From: Akkermansia sp.
GTDB lineage: Bacteria; Verrucomicrobiota; Verrucomicrobiia; Verrucomicrobiales; Akkermansiaceae
Direction of reading: 5' to 3'
DNA: 13,305 nucleotides
NCBI GenBank assembly: GCA_020047775.1
Contig: JAIFNK010000174.1
Span: 1-13,305, forward strand
Of this stretch, positions 1 to 6,893 are shown one piece after another. Under the pieces are notes generated by a model that searched no databases, was not told the origin of the DNA, and worked only from the letters and a program-made list of their open reading frames with translations. How positions within the stretch are numbered: position 1 is the first letter of the stretch; each line of letters starts with the position of its first letter. The position numbers and the translations under genes are program-made.

Positions 1-849
1 GACGTCCCCACCGGCCGCTTCGCCAAGCCCGCCTGGATCTTCCCGGAACTCGGCACGGTCGATCCCCAGGCCTCGAAACCCGAGCGCCTCAAGCAACTCG
101 CCGCGCTGATGACCCACCCGCAGAACGGCCGCTTCACCCGCACCATCGTCAACCGCCTCTGGCAGCGCCTCATGGGCCGCGGCATCGTCCACCCCGTCGA
201 TGCCATGGACACCGAACCGTGGAACGTGGACCTGCTGGACCACCTCGCCAGCCAGTTCACCGACGACGGCTACGACCTCCGCAAGGCGCTCGCCCACATC
301 GCCACCTCGGCGATCTATCAGTCGGCACCGGTCATCACCGGCGACCCGGCGAAAACCGAATTCCGCGGCCCCCTCCCCAAGCGCCTCACCGCCGAGCAGT
401 TTGTGGACGCCGTGTGGTCGCTCACCGGCACCTCGCCGACCGAAGCCAACAAGGCGATCCAGACCGTCCGCGCCAAACCCGCCCCCACCGCGAAGATCCG
501 GGCGTCCCTCGTCACCGCGGACCTCCTGATGCGGGCCCTCGGCCGCCCCAACCGCGAGCAGATCGTCAGCATGCGGCCGGACAACCTCACCACGCTCGAA
601 GCCATCGACCTTGCCAACGGCAACCAGCTCGCCGACCTGCTCAAGCGCGGAGCCGCCACCCTCGCCACCCCACCCCCGGACACCGCCACCCTCATCGAAA
701 CCCTCTTCCTCCGCGCCCTCTCCCGCCCGCCCACACCCCGCGAAAAAAACGGCCTCGTGAGCGCCATCGGCCCGCAACCGTCCAGCCAGAAAATCGAAGA
801 CCTGCTATGGATGATCATCCTGCTCCCGGAATTCCAGTTCGTCCGCTGA
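1..849 (+). CDS. PSD1/DUF1553 domain protein, C-terminal part (5' end outside window)
   Basis: The reading frame is open from the first base and ends at TGA 847-849, so only the last 282 residues are visible. Characteristic DUF1553 features are the segment starting NRLWQRLMGRGIVHPVD (about residues 51-67 of the visible part), then a stretch matching the family's 'LLD.LA..F...GYDLR' helix and 'SAIYQ'. The C-terminal end carries the family's 'RALSRPPTPRE' and 'EDLLWMIILLPEFQF' elements. Full-length members (DUF1549 plus DUF1553, often with a cytochrome-c-like N-terminus) usually run about 700-1000 residues, so most of the protein lies upstream. These proteins are abundant in Planctomycetota and Verrucomicrobiota, typically exported; their biochemical role is not established. 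It sits 20 bp before a DUF1501 gene, the standard partner, so the two are probably co-transcribed. The family call is firm; the function is unknown. Confidence 0.9.
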   Translation, partial: DVPTGRFAKPAWIFPELGTVDPQASKPERLKQLAALMTHPQNGRFTRTIVNRLWQRLMGRGIVHPVDAMDTEPWNVDLLDHLASQFTDDGYDLRKALAHIATSAIYQSAPVITGDPAKTEFRGPLPKRLTAEQFVDAVWSLTGTSPTEANKAIQTVRAKPAPTAKIRASLVTADLLMRALGRPNREQIVSMRPDNLTTLEAIDLANGNQLADLLKRGAATLATPPPDTATLIETLFLRALSRPPTPREKNGLVSAIGPQPSSQKIEDLLWMIILLPEFQFVR

Positions 850-869
850 TCCCCTAACCCATTCCCGCC

Positions 870-2315
870 ATGTCCCATTCCAACGAGTCCACGGAACCCA
901 CCTCGCGCCGCCAGTTCCTGCAAGCGCTCTCCGCATCCAGCCTCGCCGCGCTGATGTCCGGAGCTCCCCGCCTCAGCGCCGCGGAGGAAGCGGTGAAAAA
1001 CCCGCCCGCCAAGGCCGACTGCTGCATTCTCCTGTGGCTGGCCGGCGGCATGGCGGCTCCGGAAATGTTCGACCCGAAGGCCTATCAGCCGTTCCAGAAA
1101 GGCCTGGCGGTTGAAAAAGTGCTCAGCACCTTTCCCTCGATTCCCACCGCCCTCGACGGCGTCCGCATCAGCGAAGGACTCACGGAAATCGCGAAGGTCA
1201 TGGACCGCGCCACCCTCATCCGCTCGCACGTCCAGCCGGACCTCGGCACCATCCTCCACTCGCGCCACCAATACCACTGGCACACCGGATACGTCCCGCC
1301 TCAAACGGTCGCCGCCCCCCACATCGGCGCCTGGATGGCCCGCATCCTCGGCCCGCGCAACCCGGTCATGCCGGCCTTCATCAACATCGGCCAGCGCCTC
1401 GAAGGCGTGGGCGAGAGCGAGGAACTCAAGGCCTTCACCACCGCCGGCTTCTTCGGCGCGGAGTTCGGCCCCTTCAACCTCCCCTACCCCGACGAAGCCG
1501 CCCGCTCGGTCAAGCCGCCCGAGGGCATGGACGCCGGACGCTTCGCCAACCGCTACCAGCTCTATCGGAAACTCGTCGATGCCAACCCGCACCGCGATTT
1601 CATGAGCGACCACCAGCAAGAATCCATGCTCCGCTCGCTCGACAACGCCCACCGCCTGCTCAGCTCGAAAGACAAGGTCGCCTTCGACCTCACCACCGAG
1701 AAAAAGGAAGTGCTCGACGCCTATGGCTCCGGACGTTTCGGCCGCGGCTGCCTGCTCGCCCGCCGGCTCGCCGAGACCGGCGCGCGCTTCATCGAAGTCA
1801 CCACCGAATACATCCCCTTCATCCACTGGGACACCCACGAAAACGGCCACGAAACCGTCGTCCGCCTCAAGCAGGAAATCGACCGGCCCATCGCCCAACT
1901 CATCCGCGACCTCGAACAACGCGGCATGCTCGACCGCACCCTGGTCGTCATTGCCAGCGAGTTCAGCCGCGACATGATGATGGAAGGCGCGCCGGGCTCG
2001 CAGGCAAGGGATCAATCCCGCGCCAAGTCCGACACCCTGGAGCAAGCGAAACACTATGGCCTCCACCGCCACTTCACTGGCGGATCCTCCGTCGTCATGT
2101 TCGGCGGCGGCATGAAAAAGGGTCACCTCCACGGTGCCACCGCCGAGGAGCGCCCGCTGGTCGCCATCAAGGACCCCGTTTCTATCAGCGACCTCCACGC
2201 CACCATCTTCACCGCCATGGGCATCAGCCCGAAAAGCGTCTTTGACATCGAAAAACGCCCCTTCTACGCCACCGTGGACGGCAAAGGCGTGCCGGTCGGC
2301 TCGGTCTTCGCCTGA
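870..2315 (+). CDS. DUF1501 family protein with Tat signal
   Basis: A 481-residue protein starting at ATG 870. Residues 12-20 (SRRQFLQAL) followed by a short hydrophobic stretch and 'LSAAEEA' look like a twin-arginine signal peptide, so export in folded form to the periplasm is likely. The mature part is typical of DUF1501, a branch of the alkaline-phosphatase-like superfamily: 'CILLWLAGGMAAPEMFDPK' near residues 51-69, 'HWDTHENGHE' with D321 and H323 as likely metal ligands, 'IASEFSRD' where relatives have 'GEFGRTP', and 'SSVVMFGGGMKKG' near the C-terminal third. Length is normal for the family. It follows the DUF1553 gene by 20 bp, the usual two-gene arrangement. The substrate is unknown and hydrolase activity is unproven for the family. 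No Shine-Dalgarno sequence precedes the ATG; the start is chosen because it directly precedes the Tat motif. Confidence 0.9.
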   Translation: MSHSNESTEPTSRRQFLQALSASSLAALMSGAPRLSAAEEAVKNPPAKADCCILLWLAGGMAAPEMFDPKAYQPFQKGLAVEKVLSTFPSIPTALDGVRISEGLTEIAKVMDRATLIRSHVQPDLGTILHSRHQYHWHTGYVPPQTVAAPHIGAWMARILGPRNPVMPAFINIGQRLEGVGESEELKAFTTAGFFGAEFGPFNLPYPDEAARSVKPPEGMDAGRFANRYQLYRKLVDANPHRDFMSDHQQESMLRSLDNAHRLLSSKDKVAFDLTTEKKEVLDAYGSGRFGRGCLLARRLAETGARFIEVTTEYIPFIHWDTHENGHETVVRLKQEIDRPIAQLIRDLEQRGMLDRTLVVIASEFSRDMMMEGAPGSQARDQSRAKSDTLEQAKHYGLHRHFTGGSSVVMFGGGMKKGHLHGATAEERPLVAIKDPVSISDLHATIFTAMGISPKSVFDIEKRPFYATVDGKGVPVGSVFA

Positions 2316-2381
2316 GTTGGTAGGGCTTCCCATCTCATCGCCGGCGTCATTTTAGATGATGGTTTGGGACCGGCATCCACG

Positions 2382-2387
2382 TAGAAT
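2382..2387 (+). promoter_or_regulatory. Possible -10 element (TAGAAT) just upstream of the sulfatase start
   Basis: TAGAAT matches the TATAAT consensus at five of six positions and ends 6 bp before ATG 2394. If used, transcription would begin at or next to the start codon, giving a leaderless or near-leaderless mRNA. No good -35 hexamer sits 16-18 bp upstream (2359-2364 is ATGGTT), so support is weak. Confidence 0.25.
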
Positions 2388-2393
2388 TACCCG

Positions 2394-3983
2394 ATGCAAT
2401 CCCGAAAAATCCTCCTGGCATGGTTGCTCTCGTCATTCGTCGCACTCGGCGCGGGAAAACCTAACATCCTCCTCGTCATGGTGGACGACCTCGGGTTCTC
2501 CGATATCGGCTGTTACGGCTCGGAGATCGAAACCCCGAACCTCGACCGCCTCGCCGCGAACGGCACCCGCTTCTCGCAGTTTTACAACACCGCCAAATGC
2601 CATTCCTCGCGCGTGAGCCTCCTGAGCGGACGTTGGTGCCGTCAGGCCGGCGACGAAAGCCTGGACCGCGCGGTGACGATCCCCGAGGTGCTCGCCCCCG
2701 CCGGTTATTTCACCGCAATGACCGGCAAGTGGCACCTCAGCCGGCAGCCGACGGACTTCGGCTTCCAACGCTTTTTCGGCCACCTCTCCGGTGCCTGCAA
2801 CTACTACAAGGGCGACAAAACCTTCCAGCTCAACGGTGAGCCGTGGAAAGTGCCCGCGGAGGGATTCTACACCACCGTGGCGAACGTGGATCACGCGCTG
2901 GACTTCCTCGGCGAGGCCCGCACCGAGAAAAAACCGTGGTTTCTCTACATCGCCTTCAACGCGCCGCACGCCCCATTGCAACCACTCGAAGCGGACTATA
3001 AAAAATACCTCGGGCGTTACGACATCGGCTGGGATGCCGTCCGCACCGCGCGGCTCGCCAAGCAGAAAAAACTCGGCCTGTTCGGTCGCGACGTGGAGCC
3101 GTCACCCCGGCCCGCCAACATCCCGGCGTGGGACAAACTCGCGCCCGAGACGCGCGCCTGGGAGGCACGCCGCATGGCCGCTTATGCGGGACTCATTGAC
3201 CGCGTGGACCAGGAACTGGGCCGCCTGATCCGCGATCTCGAAGCCAAGGGAGAACTCGACAACACGCTCATCCTCTTTCTATCCGACAACGGCGCGTGTC
3301 CTTATGATCGCTTGAATCAAGGGGTGGATCGCGAACCTTATTTGCCCGACACCCAGTGGACCGACAGCACCGGCTGGGCATGGGCGCGCAACAGCCCGTT
3401 CCGCTATTACAAACAGAACCAGTTCGAAGGCGGCATCGCCACGCCCGCCATCGTCCACTGGCCCGCCGGGTTGAAGTTGAAGGCCGGTTCGCTGGTGCAT
3501 TCGCCCGCCCATTTGGTGGACGTGCTGCCGACCTTCGCGGAAGTCGCCGCCGCGAAAATTCCCGACGTTTTTCCCGGCCGCGAACCCACGCCGCTCGCGG
3601 GCGTTTCGCTCGCCCCGATCTTCGCAGGCAAGCCGCTGACCCGGCGTCCGCCGATTCATCTGCTGTTCGGGAGCGACCGCGGACTCCGCGACGGGGATTG
3701 GAAACTCGTGAGTTTCCAGAGCGGACCCTGGGAACTCTACAACCTCGCGGACGACCGCGCGGAACTCCACAACCTCGCCGCCGCGAATCCCGACATCGTC
3801 ACCCGCATGGCCAAGCAATGGCTGGACATGAGTCTCAATGTGCTGCATGCCCCCGCCCGGGAAACCACTCCGGTCGCCGCAACCGCGAAGGACCACACGC
3901 ACCGCGAATGGTCGGTTTACGACCGCGGCACGGATACCGGCACGCGGGCCAAATCTACCGGCAAGAAGAAAAAGTCCGACTAA
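2394..3983 (+). CDS. Secreted sulfatase (arylsulfatase type, S1 family) with variant CHSSR motif
   Basis: A 529-residue enzyme predicted to hydrolyse sulfate esters, probably on polysaccharides, outside the cytoplasm. Residues 1-20 form a short basic then hydrophobic signal peptide. The mature N-terminus '[19 protein letters not shown]' provides the metal-binding aspartates D31 and D32. The formylglycine signature lies at C69-R73 (CHSSR, followed by VSLLSGRW), so C69 is the residue expected to be converted to formylglycine. K112 and H114 in 'TGKWHLS', and D298/N299 in '[10 protein letters not shown]', are the other expected active-site positions. Length is normal. The usual signature is CxPxR; here the proline position is serine. 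The C-terminus ends in a lysine-rich tail (GKKKK). No formylglycine-generating enzyme is encoded in the window. sdaA starts only 7 bp downstream. The substrate cannot be read from sequence; the nearby GH29 and GH95 genes suggest sulfated fucans, which is inference. Confidence 0.9.
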   Translation: MQSRKILLAWLLSSFVALGAGKPNILLVMVDDLGFSDIGCYGSEIETPNLDRLAANGTRFSQFYNTAKCHSSRVSLLSGRWCRQAGDESLDRAVTIPEVLAPAGYFTAMTGKWHLSRQPTDFGFQRFFGHLSGACNYYKGDKTFQLNGEPWKVPAEGFYTTVANVDHALDFLGEARTEKKPWFLYIAFNAPHAPLQPLEADYKKYLGRYDIGWDAVRTARLAKQKKLGLFGRDVEPSPRPANIPAWDKLAPETRAWEARRMAAYAGLIDRVDQELGRLIRDLEAKGELDNTLILFLSDNGACPYDRLNQGVDREPYLPDTQWTDSTGWAWARNSPFRYYKQNQFEGGIATPAIVHWPAGLKLKAGSLVHSPAHLVDVLPTFAEVAAAKIPDVFPGREPTPLAGVSLAPIFAGKPLTRRPPIHLLFGSDRGLRDGDWKLVSFQSGPWELYNLADDRAELHNLAAANPDIVTRMAKQWLDMSLNVLHAPARETTPVAATAKDHTHREWSVYDRGTDTGTRAKSTGKKKKSD

Positions 3984-3990
3984 CACCAAC

Positions 3991-5364
3991 ATGTCCCTAT
4001 CAGCCCTCGAATTGTTCACCATCGGCATCGGTCCGTCCTCCTCCCACACGGTCGGCCCGATGCGCGCCGCCTGCCAGTTTGTCCGGAAGATCGAGTCGGA
4101 AGGCCTTGCGCCACGGGTCGCCCGGCTGCGTTGCGATCTCTATGGCTCGCTCGCCGCGACCGGCAGGGGCCACGGGACGGACGGCGCAGTTTTGTTGGGA
4201 TTTCTCGGCGAGGAACCTGAAACCGTCGATGTGGACGCCGCACCCGCACGCCTCGCGGAGCTGCGTGCCAGCAAGCGCCTGCGCCTCCCCTGGGGCGCGG
4301 ACCTCGGGTTCGATGAAAAGCACGACCTGGATTTCAAACGACTCAAACCGCTTCCACTCCACCCGAACGGAATGCATTTCATGGCGCTCGACGCGGCGGG
4401 TGAAATCGTCCTCGAGGACGTCGTCTACTCGGTCGGTGGCGGATTCATCGCGACCGAAGCCATGATGAAACAACCCGCCCCGGACGGGATCCCCCTGCCC
4501 TATCCGTTCAAAAACGCGGCGGAGCTGATGTCGCATTGCGAATCCTCCGGGCTGACCGTCAGTTGCCTGATACTTGCGAACGAGTCGGCGTTCCGCCCCG
4601 AAGCCACCACGCGCGGGAAACTCGACGCGATCTGGGCCGCCATGCAGGCCTGTGTGAAACGCGGCTGCAACGGCGAGGGCACCCTGCCCGGCGGACTCCA
4701 CGTCAAACGCCGCGCGAAGGGCATCCACACGAATCTCATCAACTCGCCCGAAGCGGCCCTCAAGGACCCCCTCACCATTCTCGACTGGGTGAACCTCTAC
4801 GCGCTCGCCGTGAACGAGGAGAACGCCGCCGGTGGCCGGGTCGTCACCGCACCGACTAACGGAGCCGCCGGAATCATTCCCGCAGTGCTCCATTACGCGG
4901 TGCGCTTCCGGCACTCGCCGTTTCCCGACGGAGTCCACCGCTTCCTGCTAACCGCCGCGGCGATCGGCATGCTCTACAAGCGCAACGCCTCGATCTCCGG
5001 CGCGGAAGCCGGCTGCCAGGGCGAGGTCGGAGTCGCCTGCTCGATGGCCGCCGCCGGATTGGTCGAGTTCCTCGGCGGCACCCCCAAGCAAGTGGAAAAC
5101 GCCGCGGAAATCGGCATGGAGCACAATCTCGGCCTGACCTGCGACCCCATCGGTGGCCTCGTCCAGATTCCCTGCATCGAGCGCAACGCCATGGCCTCGG
5201 TCAAGGCGATCAACGCCTCGCGCCTCGCCCTATCCGGCGACGGCTCGCATTTCGTCTCCCTCGACAAGGTCATCCAGACGATGCGCGACACCGGCCGCGA
5301 CATGAAATCGAAATACAAGGAGACCTCGCGCGGCGGTCTGGCGGTCAGCGTGGTGGAATGCTGA
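3991..5364 (+). CDS. sdaA: L-serine ammonia-lyase (L-serine dehydratase), iron-sulfur, single chain
   Basis: A 457-residue cytoplasmic enzyme that deaminates L-serine to pyruvate and ammonia using a [4Fe-4S] cluster. The start is ATG 3991, because the protein then begins '[19 protein letters not shown]', the normal N-terminus of the family; the frame stays open further upstream but that stretch overlaps the sulfatase gene. The small N-terminal beta domain (about 1-155) contains 'SSSHTVGPM' (residues 16-24). The catalytic alpha domain follows, with '[12 protein letters not shown]', '[11 protein letters not shown]', and three cysteines, C342 (AGCQGE), C384 (TCDPIGG) and C395 (IPCIERN). Their spacing matches the cluster ligands known from Legionella serine dehydratase (C343, C385, C396). 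Length is typical of the fused single-polypeptide form. It lies 7 bp after the sulfatase stop, so co-transcription is possible though there is no clear metabolic link. No Shine-Dalgarno sequence is seen. Confidence 0.96.
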   Translation: MSLSALELFTIGIGPSSSHTVGPMRAACQFVRKIESEGLAPRVARLRCDLYGSLAATGRGHGTDGAVLLGFLGEEPETVDVDAAPARLAELRASKRLRLPWGADLGFDEKHDLDFKRLKPLPLHPNGMHFMALDAAGEIVLEDVVYSVGGGFIATEAMMKQPAPDGIPLPYPFKNAAELMSHCESSGLTVSCLILANESAFRPEATTRGKLDAIWAAMQACVKRGCNGEGTLPGGLHVKRRAKGIHTNLINSPEAALKDPLTILDWVNLYALAVNEENAAGGRVVTAPTNGAAGIIPAVLHYAVRFRHSPFPDGVHRFLLTAAAIGMLYKRNASISGAEAGCQGEVGVACSMAAAGLVEFLGGTPKQVENAAEIGMEHNLGLTCDPIGGLVQIPCIERNAMASVKAINASRLALSGDGSHFVSLDKVIQTMRDTGRDMKSKYKETSRGGLAVSVVEC

Positions 5365-5377
5365 CCCCGCCCCGGCG

Positions 5378-5393
5378 CGGGCCAGCCGGCCCG
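5378..5393 (+). terminator. GC-rich hairpin after sdaA
   Basis: A perfect 6-bp stem (CGGGCC / GGCCCG) with a 4-base loop begins 13 bp after the sdaA stop codon. No T-rich tract follows, so it is not a classical intrinsic terminator. It may instead stabilise the 3' end of the mRNA or be incidental in GC-rich DNA. Confidence 0.3.
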
Positions 5394-5430
5394 GTACCCT
5401 GAACGATCTTTCGCAATCGAAATCCAAGTG

Positions 5431-5459
5431 TTGACACCCGGGTGCATCCGCCTTACTCA
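5431..5459 (+). promoter_or_regulatory. Candidate promoter of the tRNA-Cys gene
   Basis: A perfect -35 consensus TTGACA lies at 5431-5436. With a 16-17 bp spacer the -10 position falls on TTACTC/TACTCA (5453-5459), a poor match. The tRNA begins 22 bp after that position, a reasonable distance for a short pre-tRNA leader. The -35 hexamer is convincing; the -10 is not. Confidence 0.45.
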
Positions 5460-5481
5460 CTCGCCCCCGCGCCATGCGAAT

Positions 5482-5556
5482 GGCGGAGTAGCCAAGTGGT
5501 AAGGCAATGGTTTGCAAAACCGTCATTCGAGGGTTCGATTCCCTCCTCCGCCTCCA
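5482..5556 (+). tRNA. tRNA-Cys (anticodon GCA)
   Basis: A complete cloverleaf can be folded by eye. The acceptor stem GGCGGAG (5482-5488) pairs with CTCCGCC (5546-5552), followed by discriminator T and an encoded CCA (5554-5556). The D arm has GCC (5491-5493) paired with GGC (5503-5505). The anticodon stem ATGGT/ACCGT (5507-5511 with 5519-5523) closes a 7-base loop with anticodon GCA at 5514-5516. The T arm contains GGTTCGATTCC. GCA reads UGC/UGU codons, so this is tRNA-Cys. Its 3' end borders a block of decayed accessory DNA, as expected for a tRNA used as an integration site, but no duplicated 3'-end (att) copy is visible in the window. Confidence 0.96.
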
Positions 5557-5753
5557 TCTAAATTCCTTGAAACAAGCGACTTAGAGAGGAACCCGAAAGT
5601 TAGACAATCCTTCGGAAACGCACCAAAATGCGCCCCATTGCACCGAATACGGGCAATCAAAGGGCAATGAATTTTGATCAGCCTGTTACACCTGCCCCGC
5701 GCTGGATCGCAGTCGCGATGGACGAAGAGGTGTCTTAGGGATGGCTTCGGCCC

Positions 5754-5915
5754 ATGGAAATGGACTGGAAACACCGGATTGCCCTCTCGAAACTTTCAGA
5801 GGGATGCACCTATGGAGAGACTGCGGTCGCGGTTTCGATCCCTCGGATGACTTTTTGGCGATGGATCGATTCCTCCCCCGACTTTGCCCAAGCAGTCGTT
5901 TTATTACTGGATTGA
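5754..5915 (+). pseudogene. Truncated helix-turn-helix protein, possibly phage terminase small-subunit-like
   Basis: A 53-codon ORF from ATG 5754 (or 5760) to TGA 5913-5915. Residues 15-40 read 'SEGCTYGETAVAVSIPRM' then 'TFWRWIDS', a good helix-turn-helix: helix near 20-26, turn at 27-29, recognition helix near 31-38. It continues 'SPDFAQAV', a pattern typical of small phage or transposon DNA-binding proteins such as terminase small subunits ('GIP..TFYRW...DPEFA.AV'). Those proteins normally continue well beyond this point, so the ORF is probably truncated; none of the three forward frames downstream continues the family. It lies about 200 bp after the tRNA-Cys gene and 68 bp before the methyltransferase remnant. 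Translation is unproven and there is no clear ribosome binding site. It could be a functional small regulator, but decay is more likely. Confidence 0.45.
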
Positions 5916-5983
5916 TCCCGACGTCGGTTCACAAACATCGCGCCCCTCCATGCTGCACCTTGGCTCTCCGCAGGGACCGCCCG

Positions 5984-6685
5984 ATGCTCCCCAAAGACCG
6001 CAGCATCTTCGAGCAGGACGCCGTGCTTGCCTACGACGAAAAAATCCACCGCCGCGATCCCGCCACCGGCGAAATCCTCACCCTCTGGGACGGCCACAGC
6101 ACCAAACCCCACCCCATCACTGGCAAGGAAGTCGTGCAAGGCTGTTGCAAACGCTTCGGCTTCATCACCACCAACTCCATCCACCAAACCTTCAACCGCT
6201 GCGTCATGGAGGGATTTCTTCAAGGCAGGGACGGATCTCCGAGCCGTCCGGCGGATGGGAAGCGGATGGCAAAGAACAAGAAAAGCTCCCGGGATCATCC
6301 CTTGGAAGATTCATCCTCCACCCATCTTCACGGACTGCCCGGAGGTCGGTCCCTGCCCATCCACCTCGCCTACGCCATCCCCGACCACCCCTGGATTGAC
6401 TCCGCCGACGGCGCAGCCGTCCGCATCGCCATGACCGTCGCCGCGCCCGGCCACGCCGAGGGCATCCTCGAAAAAGTCATCACCGAAATCGCCCACGAAG
6501 ACGGTGAGAACGAAGTGACTCTACTAAGGAGCGGGGGCCTTATTGCCCCCAATCTTCAAATCGGCGCGGACGTCTCGTCCCGCACGCCTCTCGGAGCCAA
6601 CGCAACTCTCGCTCACAGAGGAGTTCAGACCATCGGCGCTGGTTTCATCATTTCACCGGACGAGGCAACAGCTCTTGGATTTCCT
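5984..6685 (+). pseudogene. Fragment of an MmeI-type (type IIL-like) class I DNA methyltransferase
   Basis: The translated frame carries blocks typical of the large SAM-dependent DNA methyltransferases of the MmeI type. These are 'RSIFEQDAVLAYDEKIHRR' and 'TKPHPITGKEV' near the start, then 'CKRFGFITTNSIHQTFNR', 'LAYAIPDHPWIDSADGAA', 'GLIAPNLQIGADVSSRTPL' and 'GAGFIISPDEATALG'. Whole enzymes are about 900-1100 residues and combine methylation with target recognition, sometimes also cleavage. Here the SAM-binding N-terminal part is absent. The NPPF/NPPY catalytic block expected between 'TGKEV' (around 6129) and 'CKRFGF' is missing, so an internal deletion joins them directly. Similarity stops near 6685, although the frame runs on to TAG 6749-6751 through unrelated sequence. 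A 134-bp inverted-repeat element sits inside the fragment in frame. It cannot encode an active methylase. The family call comes from recognition of conserved blocks, not from an alignment. Confidence 0.7.
6224..6357. repeat. 134-bp inverted-repeat (palindromic) element inserted in frame
   Basis: Left arm 6224-6250 (begins GGCAGGGACGGATCTCCG) and right arm 6331-6357 (ends GGTCGGTCCCTGCC) are reverse complements at 23 of 27 positions, separated by 80 bp. The element interrupts the methyltransferase fragment between 'MEGFLQ' and 'LAYAIPDHPW', adding about 45 codons rich in G, R, S, P and K that do not resemble methyltransferase sequence, while keeping the downstream frame open. This is the pattern of a REP- or MITE-like sequence or of palindromic elements that insert within genes. 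Confidence 0.7.
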
Positions 6686-6789
6686 CGATACTCCTGCCCG
6701 TTGGGGACGATGAAGGCTTGGACCTTGAGTCCTGTAACTGTTTCAAAATAGCGGGCGGCGTCGGACAATTCCGGGGAATAGCCCCCCCA
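6684..6789 (-). pseudogene. Broken minus-strand coding fragment, unidentified
   Basis: Reading the minus strand from 6789 towards 6684 gives 35 codons with convincing protein character: 'WGGYSPELSDAARYF', 'ETVTGLKVQAF', 'IVPNGQEYRGNPRA'. The frame is closed upstream by TGA (complement of 6793-6795), beside a run of seven Cs on the + strand (6782-6788). Beyond the TGA the same frame is open for another 30 or so codons. Downstream it runs into the antisense of the methyltransferase fragment and stops at 6625. I do not recognise the family. It may be the end of a gene fused to the methylase remnant by recombination, or chance. Confidence 0.25.
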
Positions 6790-6893
6790 GGATCAGCGGG
6801 CTTTCAAACTCGCGCTCCCGGCCCCGTCATTTCCAAGAATGAGCCGATGAACCCCGCAACATTCCTCCGTCAGCTGTCGTATCCGCCTTTGTC

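Larger units (their letters stand above)
5557..6893. other. Scar of decayed accessory DNA between tRNA-Cys and the GH29 gene
   Basis: This 1.3-kb block contains no intact long gene. It holds in order: about 200 bp of lower-GC sequence with no recognisable gene; a truncated helix-turn-helix ORF (5754-5915); a fragment of an MmeI-type DNA methyltransferase (5984-6685); and a broken minus-strand fragment (6684-6789). Position directly after a tRNA 3' end, restriction-modification content, a possible phage-type HTH protein and pervasive truncation fit the remains of an integrated element. No integrase and no second attachment site were found, so the integration history is inference. Confidence 0.6.

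Noticed and set aside
318..2333. A 671-codon open frame on the minus strand opposite the DUF1553 and DUF1501 genes
   Set aside because: It is antisense to two well-supported genes; its product is rich in low-complexity G/A/E/V runs and shows no family motifs. Long antisense frames are common in GC-rich DNA.
3356..4465. A 369-codon + strand frame spanning the sulfatase/sdaA boundary
   Set aside because: Arginine- and proline-rich shadow frame overlapping two genes with clear motifs.
5628..5738. A 36-codon + strand ORF (begins MRPIAPNTGNQRAMNF)
   Set aside because: It is too short, has no motif and no ribosome binding site. It could be a remnant of the decayed element but cannot be supported.
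5523..5774. Minus-strand ORF starting beside the tRNA, ending in 'GGGGGNRTLE'
   Set aside because: The end is the antisense translation of the tRNA T arm and acceptor stem, a well-known annotation artefact, and the rest shows no family.
6531..6549. GGGGGCCTTATTGCCCCC as a hairpin or terminator
   Set aside because: It lies within well-conserved methyltransferase coding sequence ('GGLIAPNLQIG') and is better explained by codons than by a regulatory structure.
5557..6893. A second copy of the tRNA-Cys 3' end as an att site
   Set aside because: I looked for repeats of the T-arm/acceptor sequence downstream. Only short chance matches such as CGATCCCTC near 5836 appear, within the HTH ORF.
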